NCBI GenBank assembly: GCA_003049485.1
Contig: PYST01000568.1
Coordinates: 1-16,232, forward strand
DNA length: 16,232 bases
From: Ophioceras dolichostomum
Taxonomy: Eukaryota > Ascomycota > Sordariomycetes > Magnaporthales > Ophioceraceae
Direction of reading: 5' to 3'
Shown: positions 1 through 6,974 of the stretch, piece after piece
Layout of the letters: the number at the start of each line of letters is the position of its first letter
How positions within the stretch are numbered: the first letter of the stretch is position 1
The notes under the pieces: model-generated
What the model was told of the DNA's origin: nothing
Database searches by the model: none
What the model saw: the letters and a program-made list of their open reading frames with translations, nothing else
Translations under genes and position numbers: made by a program

Positions 1-90
1 GCTAGCACGTCTTATACCCCTAGGGAGGTGGAAAGCGCTTGGCGGCGCTTTCAACAGACGTTAAAAATTCAACAACAACAACAACAACAT
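1..90 (+). repeat. Left arm of long inverted repeat
   Basis: This 90-bp block recurs in reverse complement at 6084-6170. The two copies match base for base except for one extra CAA here (six CAA units before CAT, five in the other copy). They diverge just inside the CAT. The block starts and ends in different kinds of sequence: a palindromic GCTAGC at the outer end and a (CAA)n microsatellite at the inner end. Frame 1 is open from base 1 to a TGA at 115-117 and reads as an amphipathic stretch (PREVESAWRRFQQTLKIQ) followed by polyglutamine, so the repeat may derive from a coding sequence or a retroelement gag. I do not recognise the family. The copy begins at base 1 and may extend beyond the window. 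Confidence 0.85.
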
Positions 91-601
91 CAAGACACCC
101 CGGAATCAAAATATTGACGCAGTCATACGCTTAGCTGATTTAAATTCAGGGAAGGGCAGTGCAGCGGAGGGTTCCCCCGACAGATAAGCTCAAGAGCACC
201 TAGGTTCGACTGGATATCCCAGAAGCCACAATGCCACGGGCGCGGGTGCACAATCTGCATCTCTCAGGAGCAACAACGCCGAGGATTGGATCTTCAAGAC
301 TAAGGCAGAAGCTGCTGCTCCTACAGCAGTATTAATGTGAAAATAATATCCCCTACATGCCTGACCAGTGGTCCTCTCAATCTGGTAAGTAAGGGTCTAA
401 GTTCGAGGCGTTGATAGAAAGTCATTTCTTCAGCCGGACAAAGTCGGGCTCTCTAGATCATCATCACGGCTGCAGTCTCGCCTCAAATCTTTACCCACGC
501 AGTCTAATAGGTTCAGGTACTTCCCTGATCTCAGATTAATTACGTGTTCCCGATCTCTTTTCGCCCCTTCTCCTGCCCCATCACAGCACCTCTGTTGTTA
601 A
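91..601. other. Intergenic, with a possible decayed coding fragment
   Basis: No intact gene is visible. In forward frame 2, codons from about 143 to 330 read as plausible protein, with short pieces such as LNSGKGSAAEGSPDR and NNAEDWIFKTKAEAAAP, broken by a TAA at 185-187 and ended by a TGA near 332. A GTAAGTAAG donor-like string follows at about 385. This could be a remnant of the same element as the 1-90 repeat, but no family is recognised. The rest (about 390-601) is the 3' flank of the convergent hydrolase gene and shows nothing distinctive. Confidence 0.3.
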
Positions 602-1552
602 TTACAACTTCCCACCATTCTTCTCCAGCAAAGCCCGCAGCAGCGCCGTCCCCCACGCAGCCGGCCCGGTCTTATACCCGATATGTCCACCAGGCATCAC
701 CACGGCGTCGGTCCCGCACATCTTCGCCAGCACCATATTGGCACGGTAGTGAATGGCGCTCGGATCCGTCTCGACGCCGACAGCGGGGAGCAGGGCGGCG
801 AGACCGCCCGCCGCAAAGTCCGTCGCCAGATCCCACTCGTGCAGTGGGTACGGCAGCAGCTCGCGCTCGAACCAGTACTGCGTGTTGCCCCAGACGTGGT
901 CGTTGGTGCGCGGGTCCAGATAGGACCCGAACTGGCCCGCGTCGCTCGCGGACGTGGTGGCACCGCCTCCCCCGAAGAGGAGAGCGAACTTCAACATGGC
1001 GGCCGGCACGCCCGCGGCGCGGTACGTGGTGTAGATGTCTCTCTGGGCGGACGCGAGCGTGGCGTTGTCGGGGAGGAGCATGATGGCGGGCGGCTCGTGG
1101 GTGACGAGCGTTGTGAGGAGGTCCGGGTGGCGCGCGAGGACCATCATGGCGACGATGGCGCCGGAGGAGCTGCCGAGGACGTGGGCCGTTGTTGCGTTTG
1201 CAGGAGACAGGTGCTTGATCAGCGCGGCGACGTCGTCGGCGTCTCTGGCGAGCCGGTTGGCGTAGTCCTGCACGGTGGTCAGGGAGAGGAAGCTGCGAGA
1301 GAAACCCCGCCGGTCGTAGGCGGCCACGGTGAAGTTGGCAGAAAGCACGCTGGCAACGTCGCGCCAGATGTCGGCGTCGCCGTTCTGGCCGGATATGAAG
1401 ACCAGCAGCGGCCCGCGGCCGATGACCTCGTAGTAGAGGGACGCGCCGGGGACATCGACGTAGCCGAGACGGTATTGTGCCCTGGCTTGAGTGGCGCCGA
1501 GCGCCGCTTGGAGGCCAAGAACGAGGAGGAAGGGAAAGAATGTCTTGAGCAT
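602..1552 (-). CDS. Secreted alpha/beta-hydrolase fold protein
   Basis: Single-exon gene of 316 aa. Residues 1-25 form a signal peptide (hydrophobic FFPFLLVLGLQAALG core, cleavage likely after ARA before Q26), so the product is probably secreted or enters the secretory pathway. An alpha/beta-hydrolase domain covers about 28-310. The nucleophile elbow is GSSSG at 127-131 (Ser129). The C-terminal GGHIGY supplies the likely catalytic His290, and the acid is probably Glu261 or Asp263 in VGVETDP. The oxyanion strand reads LLVFISGQNGD rather than the usual HGxxG. Several N-x-T/S sequons (for example NFT, NAT) fit a glycoprotein. Family members include esterases, epoxide hydrolases and haloperoxidase-like enzymes; the substrate cannot be read from sequence. 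The start is the first in-frame ATG preceding the signal peptide. The long open frame on the opposite strand is its shadow. Confidence 0.88.
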   Translation of the reverse strand: MLKTFFPFLLVLGLQAALGATQARAQYRLGYVDVPGASLYYEVIGRGPLLVFISGQNGDADIWRDVASVLSANFTVAAYDRRGFSRSFLSLTTVQDYANRLARDADDVAALIKHLSPANATTAHVLGSSSGAIVAMMVLARHPDLLTTLVTHEPPAIMLLPDNATLASAQRDIYTTYRAAGVPAAMLKFALLFGGGGATTSASDAGQFGSYLDPRTNDHVWGNTQYWFERELLPYPLHEWDLATDFAAGGLAALLPAVGVETDPSAIHYRANMVLAKMCGTDAVVMPGGHIGYKTGPAAWGTALLRALLEKNGGKL

Positions 1553-2895
1553 CTTGTCTAAGATAGGTACCTACCTAAGTAGATAGTCGTTCATCAAGTA
1601 GGTAGGTAGTCACCTGCTGCAGGGGGCCGTCTCTAGGGAGGGCAGGATATATGGCTTCCGTGAAATAAAGCAAAACTTTGTCTTCCGCGGTCAGTTCGAC
1701 AAAGAGTAACTTTTCGGTTTTGCTTTCGACGCCGTGGTTTATCTCTACATATGATGAGGAATGAAGGCTAGTCGCGAGTCCTGCCCGCCGCCTTTTTGTT
1801 ATCGGTTGTTCAAGCCGCGACTTCGGCCTAGAGCCCTGGCACGAAGCGCCGTCCGGGATTGTTGTAGAGGCGCGGGCCCGCACCCCACTCAGCCGGTCCC
1901 GATAATCCTTCCTCTAGCCGAGTCGTCTGGTGGTCTTGTTAAGCCATCCTTTGCCAACTCTGAGTGCGACGCCGAGGAATCATACGACGGGGTTCTGCGC
2001 ACCTGGTGAGCAGGCATGCGATCTCGAAGGATTGCGTAGCCACACCGGCGCCGTTCGAGATCTCGCGTGACTACTCTCCCTGCAAACGTGCCTATAGAAA
2101 CACGTTGAGCAAGTACAGAATATCGCATATTGATGTGTCAAGGTACTGGTAGTACGTCCCTACCTAGGTGAGGGGGTATAGGTGGGGATCGTCGCATTCA
2201 TCAATTTCTACCCCTCGCACTACCCCTGACCAGCGTCCAGAGAAGAGAAGAGGGGGTGAATACGTCGCCCCTACCGCCTCCCAAGCAGCCGGAATTTCGG
2301 TGCTCCGATACGAAATTTGAGGCCTGGACCGGTAAAATCCGGTAAATATTCAGCAGCACGTCGCCGGAGGCGTTGTCGGGGCTCGCTATTACACGGAAAG
2401 TTGTTTAGATCCGGCCTCCGACATGGAAAGAATATGTGCAGATGGTCATCGACGAGCGTCCAGCAATCGGACCCCGCATGGAGCCCGTCTGGCGTGTCGT
2501 CCCGGAATTCTCGTGACCTCGGACAACCTGAGCGGATAAAGTAACCTCCGAGTACGAGGGTAGGAAGTCGCGACGGACCATCAAAAACTCATACCACTGA
2601 AGGCGGAGGGAGGTAACGACTTCAGTGGAACGCGGCATGGATCCCCGCGCAAGCCGTCAATAAAAATCCGGGGAGTCTCTGACATCCTAAAGTCCAGGCA
2701 GGTGGAAAGCTCATTTTTCGTCGGGAAAATTTCGGAAGTCCATCTCACGACATGGGCACTTTATCAATGCGAGTAGGACCGACCTAACAGGCTTAGGCTC
2801 CCCACAACCCTGAGCCCGAATTCTCGACATCATCAAAAAATGAACGCGTCAACCGCGAAGCCTAGCTCGATCCAATCTCGTTACGCGAATTGAGA
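1553..2895. other. Intergenic region between divergent genes
   Basis: This 1.34-kb stretch lies between the divergent alpha/beta-hydrolase and Prp3_C genes and presumably holds both promoters. The short open frames inside it have no recognisable domain or coding character. Visible elements are TACCTACCT/AGGTAGGTAGGT microsatellite tracts at about 1565-1612 and TACCTAGG near 2161, of a kind scattered through many Pezizomycotina genomes. A TATA-like site for the minus-strand gene is listed separately. Nothing else is recognised. Confidence 0.5.
1647..1652 (-). promoter_or_regulatory. TATA-like element of the hydrolase gene
   Basis: ATATAT lies about 95 bp upstream of the hydrolase ATG on the minus strand, a plausible distance for a fungal TATA box. 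It is supported only by position and composition. Confidence 0.3.
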
Positions 2896-3288
2896 ATGAG
2901 CCGCGGGGTAATCCAAGTGTACAACGCGCTCATCCGCACGCATCACATCACGTCTAGGAAAAAGGTTCAAAAGATCAAGAAGGCAGCGGCAGACCTCGGA
3001 GTCGGATTCGTTGTGATCCGGAGTGGCGGGCCCGGCATCATGTACGCCGAGAGCGCAGAGGACGCCGCCGTGCGGCAATGGGTCGCGACCGTGCAGTCCC
3101 TGAGATACAAAGACTACCGCTGCGTGCACAAGCCCGCTGCCGCGCACCTTGCGCTCGTCTCCGAGCCCGGGCTCGGCAGCAGCTCAAGTCCAATCGGGTT
3201 CACAGAGGTTGGGTCTGTTGCTGAGTTCGCCGAATTGATGGAGAAGCGTGGCCTCGGATCGTGGTGGCGAGACGGAATGGGTTACTAG
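2896..3288 (+). CDS. Small Prp3_C/DUF1115 domain protein
   Basis: Single-exon gene of 130 aa, taken from the ATG at 2896 (an upstream in-frame TTG at 2890 is not a likely fungal start). Residues about 8-75 match the Prp3 C-terminal/DUF1115 pattern found in the spliceosomal protein Prp3 and in RWDD2-type proteins: a THHITSRKKVQKI segment, then SGGPGIMYAES and a following helix ending in LRYKDYR. The C-terminal part has an EVGSVAEFAELMEKRGLGSWW segment ending in WWRDGMGY, which looks like a conserved helix-Trp tail. There is no signal peptide or membrane segment, so it is probably cytosolic or nuclear. Proteins of this type that carry only this domain have no established biochemical role; a ubiquitin-, RNA- or RWD-related function would be inference. 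It stands alone, 607 bp upstream of the glycerate kinase exon edge. Confidence 0.75.
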   Translation: MSRGVIQVYNALIRTHHITSRKKVQKIKKAAADLGVGFVVIRSGGPGIMYAESAEDAAVRQWVATVQSLRYKDYRCVHKPAAAHLALVSEPGLGSSSSPIGFTEVGSVAEFAELMEKRGLGSWWRDGMGY

Positions 3289-3766
3289 GTCCTTGCTTGC
3301 CTCGAACATGCCCGACACCCAACAGCTTCTTCTACGCTGCTGGCGGACATGATGGCTGGTGCCCACCACCCCGGTCTTGTTGGGTGGCCCATGCCTACCT
3401 AGTTGTTCTTTTTTCTTGCCCTAGGAAGCAAGCAGGCAGCGCAGCGACTTCCTCGATATCCCCATTTCACCCTGTTCCACCTTCCCGTCGGACTTCCAGT
3501 CTTCATCCCTTCTCCCCCTTCCTCTCAGACTTCCACTCGTTGCCCCTTCTCCTTCCTCTCCTTCTCCTAACAAATAGATCCAAAACACTTGGAAGCCATG
3601 TCGCGGCGTCGTCGTCCCGCGTCGGCCTTCGGCTCCCCAAACACACAACAGCATAACATCTCTTCCCTCAACCAGCCAGCAAGTAATTAATTGATCTGAT
3701 CAGGCTCCCGGCCGAAACTCGATCGATTCATACTACCAGATAAGCTCGCTCCCGTGGTTTTCCAAC
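3289..3766 (+). promoter_or_regulatory. Promoter region of glycerate kinase with CT-rich tract
   Basis: This 478-bp spacer holds no gene. A pyrimidine-rich tract at about 3464-3570 (repeated TTCC, CCTTCTCC runs on the plus strand) precedes the ATG by about 200-300 bp. Such CT tracts are typical of core promoters of well-expressed filamentous-fungal genes lacking a strong TATA box. A TACCTAG microsatellite piece is present near 3393. The start context at 3767 (CCAACATGG) is a good eukaryotic match. Confidence 0.45.
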
Positions 3767-5339
3767 ATGGCTAATCCGCACCCACTCCGCGTGCTCGTCT
3801 GCCCGTCTGGCTTCAAGGGCAGTATAAAACCCTGGCAAGTCGCAAACAGCATCGAAGCAGGGCTTCGATCCGTGACCGGGGATCTGCGCGTTCGCAAGGT
3901 CCCCTTGGTTGACGGCGGCGAGGGCTTCGTGGACGCCGTAATGCAAGCCACGGGCGGAGACAGGCATCGTGCAACAGTCCGCGGTCCCATCGGAGATCGT
4001 GACGTCGAGGCCACCTTCGGCACGTTTGACATGCTGTTCAGCGGCCAGGACAGCCGCAATCAACCCCAAGTCCAGCCCGGTAAGCACCCCACGCCCCTAA
4101 TTACCCGAGCGACGCTCCGGGGGCTCGGCGGTGACTCGACGCTGACAAGCATTGTTCTCGGAAGGTCAAGACAAGAATGCACAGATTCAGACCGTCGACG
4201 GGACGCGTTTGCCGGCCCCGCCTACACCATGGAGGGTCAAGAAAACGGCGGTGATTGAGATGTGCTCCGCTGCGGGCTTCTCGCTGGTGCCCCCAGATGA
4301 ACGGTCCCCTTTGACCGCGACCACGTGGGGCGTGGGGCAACTGATCCTCGAGGCCATGAACGTCGGAGCCCAGCACATCATCGTGGGCTGCGGCGACTCG
4401 GCCACCTGCGACGGCGGAGCAGGCATGCTCCAGGCACTCGGCGCCCAGCTGTTCGGGTGCTTTCGCTCGGACGTACGGAGGCGCCTCCCCGACGCGGCCG
4501 GGGCTTCATCCTTGGTCAGACTGGAGCGGATCGACCTCGGAACCCTCGACCCGCGCATCCGCAACGGCTCCGTCACCTTCGAGGCCGTGGTGAACCTCGA
4601 GAGCAGGCTGTACGGGCCCGGGAGCACCGCCATGCGCTACGCCCGCCAGAAGGGCGCCAGCCAATACGACACCACAGTTGTCGAGAGGGCCATGGAGAGG
4701 GTGGCGGGGGCCATGTGTGCTTTGTACGGCGGCCTCCTGTCCGCGGAGCAGGTTCGCGAGATGCCCGGCGCGGGCGCCTCGGGAGGACTCGGAGCCGGCC
4801 TGCTGATGCTGGGCGCGCAGCCCACCAATCGCTGGGACATCATGCGGAAGTTCTTCCCCCATCTGGAGCCCCTCCTCCGTTCGGCGGACGTGGTCTTCAC
4901 TGGCGAGGGCTGCCTCGACGAGCAGAGCGCCTACGGGAAGGTGACGGGCATGGTCGCGGAGCAGGTTCATCGCTTGCACAGCCAGCGGCAGCAGCAGCGG
5001 CAGCAGCAGCATGGCGGCGGCGTCTCCCTCCCTCCTCCTCCCGTGGTCGCCATCGCGGGATCGCTCGGCAACGGCGTCGAAAGAAATCTCGGTAGCTACA
5101 CCAGAGCGGGCATGGCGGCATACACTTCGGTCCTCCAGGTGCCCTGTGAGCTCGAAGACGCCATGGAGGAGTCTGAAGCGATGCGACTCACGATGGAGGC
5201 CGCAGCGCAGGCGCTGCGTTTCATTCTGGCTGGGTTCAGTGCGTCACGCGCCCGATGGGTCAAGAAGCAGCTCCGGGAGAGGTCTCATCCGCTGCCTGCA
5301 ACGCAGGAGGAACTGGTGGAGGCGCAGTTGTGGGTTTAA
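3767..5339 (+). CDS. Glycerate kinase, GlxK/GarK (type-1) family
   Basis: Two exons, 3767-4079 and 4165-5339, joined in phase 1, give 495 aa. It belongs to the ATP-dependent D-glycerate kinase family that phosphorylates glycerate to a phosphoglycerate feeding glycolysis; no targeting signal is seen, so it is probably cytosolic. Family blocks in order: PSGFKGSIKPWQVA (13-26), VPLVDGGEGF (about 45-54), SATCDGGAGMLQALG (about 183-197), QKGA (about 266-269), PGAGASGGLGAGLL (about 304-317), FTGEGCLDEQSAYGK (about 349-363) and AIAGSLG (about 400-406). Bacterial members are about 380 aa. The extra length comes mostly from a roughly 35-residue insertion around the intron (about 88-128) and a Gln/His/Gly-rich loop (about 376-393). 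The usual CDVxNPL block reads VVNLESRL here, which is unusual. No neighbouring gene shares its pathway. Confidence 0.9.
4080..4164 (+). other. Spliceosomal intron of the glycerate kinase gene
   Basis: The 85-nt intron has donor GTAAGC, branch point GCTGAC at 4141-4146 (18 nt before the acceptor) and acceptor GGAAG. Splicing restores the reading frame as Gly-Gln and connects the N-terminal kinase block to the rest. An in-frame acceptor six bases further on (AG at 4169-4170) would also keep the frame and remove two residues. Confidence 0.85.
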
Positions 5340-6083
5340 GACGGCTAGAGATAGTTTGTATTTCCTCTCTCATTAGGCCCGAGAGGGTCTCATTCCTAGA
5401 GCGTTTTCTCTCTTTCGTAAGGGTCATTCGCTAGACTAGCGATAGAGGGATGAGGACTGATATGACTTACCATGCACTACATTAGTTTACTTCAGTAGCG
5501 GAAAATGAAGTCTCTAGTCTTTTATAGGTCCACCTACCTACCGTTTCACAGCTATTGGGGCGCGATGATGGTGAAATGCACCAGACACCGGTTGCCAACA
5601 GATTCAGTGCCTTCGAGCTGGCTATGGTGTTGATCCTCGACAACGTAAAGGATTCAAACCGTCTCCCCAGAGCGAATATCATGATGGGGTCAACCACAGC
5701 TGACCTCGCCCTCGGTCCCCATCAGTGCGTGCAGCTAGAAATGCACCCCTTTCACTTCTTTTTTTCCCACCCGGCTTACCCGGCGAGCAAGGGTCACGCT
5801 GGCCGTATTCGTGCCACAGGAGAGGCCCCATTCAGCCGGGTTTGAAGCAGGCGCCAGTGGGGTGACATACTAGTACTGCTGGGTCATCGCGTGGATCCGG
5901 TGAGGAAGGTCAGCAAATGAAGGTGATCATATGGTTGATACATAAGTCGGGAGACCACACACATTCATCGAAGCTTATCCTGGCTGGAAAGATACTACCT
6001 AGGTAATCATGGATATTATTTCTGCGCGCCAAACATGCCGAACGAACACGTGGTTGAGAAAATAAACGCAAAGTAATTATGTG
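5340..6083. other. Intergenic region, 3' of glycerate kinase
   Basis: No gene is supported. A perfect 15-bp odd-centred palindrome (TCGCTAG-A-CTAGCGA, 5428-5442) lies about 90 bp after the kinase stop. ACCTACCTACC at about 5530 and CTACCTAGG near 5996 are microsatellite pieces. A 96-codon open frame at 5555-5845 has no recognisable features and is not called. Confidence 0.45.
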
Positions 6084-6170
6084 ATGTTGTTGTTGTTGTT
6101 GAATTTTTAACGTCTGTTGAAAGCGCCGCCAAGCGCTTTCCACCTCCCTAGGGGTATAAGACGTGCTAGC
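6084..6170 (-). repeat. Right arm of long inverted repeat
   Basis: This is the reverse complement of 1-90, with five CAA units instead of six and no other difference over the arm. The outer end is GCTAGC (6165-6170), followed by GACTACCTAG. On the minus strand it encodes the same ESAWRRFQQTLKIQ plus polyglutamine stretch, followed by unrelated sequence. With the left arm it encloses 5,993 bp containing three genes. No transposase or recombinase frame is seen between the arms. Confidence 0.85.
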
Positions 6171-6881
6171 GACTACCTAGTGACTATGATACAGGATAAG
6201 TTGGAACGGCAGGTGACCTGCCGCGGTAGCTAGCAAACCAAACCCTTTACCTTAGAGGCGTGGGCACACTTGTAATACAAGCCGCATCCCGGCGCTCTGA
6301 TTCAGGGTGAGCGGGTTCTCGGACGAGTAGTAATTATGTGATGATGAGCGCCATCCCATCTAAACAACATCGAATCGAGATAATTTAGAGCATCCGCGCC
6401 TCGGCGTGGACTTTCCACCAAGCCAAGCACGGATATGCAGAGAGGTCCGTTAGGTGGGTAGGGGGGAGATACTATGCTGCCCGGCCTTAAGCCAGTCGCA
6501 GCCAAGTCATGGCGACATTCGTTGACAGTCGTCGACCCTCGATCCAGATATCCTGGCTCGGCCGCTCTGTGCTGGTTTGCTGCTGTCAGCCCAATCGTCA
6601 ACCATAGTCCCGACCTTTACGCCATTGTAGTTGCGCTTGTTGAACGGCGTGAGTCAACGGGATCGGCATGTCATTCAGGGGGATCACCGGGGAGGTGGGT
6701 TGGTATTTCTGCCGCCCGGCCTGATGCCAGTCGCAGCCGCGGAAACGCTGTCGGAGTCGCCGTCGTCAGGGTGTGGAGTGGACAAGAGCCTCTTCTTCTT
6801 CCGAGGTCCTCCGAAGCGATGGGGTGGGTTGGTTGTCAGTGGTGACTTAGCAGACGCGCTGACTGCCCGGCCTAAAGCCAG
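6171..6881. other. Intergenic region with diverged 26-nt repeats
   Basis: No gene is supported on either strand. The region contains three copies of a 26-nt motif (listed separately) that continue into the 3' end of the kinase-like gene. It also has a GGTGGGTTGG-type motif near 6694 and 6824 and a palindrome at 6208-6222. A second GCTAGC occurs at about 6229. The minus strand from about 6760 to 6622 is open and reads coding-like around a GCDWHQAGR string, which may be a decayed downstream extension of the kinase gene or chance. Confidence 0.45.
6208..6222. repeat. Short perfect palindrome
   Basis: GGCAGGT-G-ACCTGCC is a 15-bp odd-centred palindrome 38 bp outside the right arm of the inverted repeat. 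It could be a dimeric protein-binding site or chance. Confidence 0.35.
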
Positions 6882-6974
6882 TCACAACCGTAGAGGCTCC
6901 CGGGCGTCGGGCTGCCTGGCCCGAAGCCGGTCGCAGCTGAGCTTGCGCCGCCCGATCGGAAGTCGGTCGCGGCT
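6478..6974 (-). repeat. Five diverged copies of a 26-nt motif
   Basis: Copies lie at 6478-6503, 6713-6738, 6864-6889, 6913-6938 and 6949-6974, all in one orientation. The plus-strand core is GCCAGTCGCAGCC preceded by GCCCGGCCT; the first three are closest to each other and the last two more diverged. Spacings shrink along the array: 235, 151, 49 and 36 bp between starts. The third copy overlaps the stop codon of the kinase-like gene and the last two encode part of its C-terminus, in the same frame and 12 codons apart (SCDRLRARQ and SRDRLPIGR). The parallel frame of copies one to three on the minus strand would read GCDW-type peptides. Function is unknown. Confidence 0.7.

Noticed and set aside
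683..1561. 292-codon open frame on the plus strand
   Set aside because: It lies antisense to the alpha/beta hydrolase, has Gly/Arg/Val-rich shadow composition and no domain; the minus-strand frame has a signal peptide and catalytic triad.
1575..2128. Two minus-strand open frames of about 80-100 codons upstream of the hydrolase
   Set aside because: No recognisable domain, no splice joining to the hydrolase needed, and composition like the surrounding non-coding DNA.
5910..6143. Minus-strand 77-codon frame with polyglutamine
   Set aside because: It is created by the right repeat arm running into unrelated sequence; no evidence for a real gene.
1..6170. A Starship or Helitron giant mobile element
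   Set aside because: No tyrosine-recombinase captain, Rep/helicase or transposase frame is present and the unit is short; only the inverted arms point to mobility.
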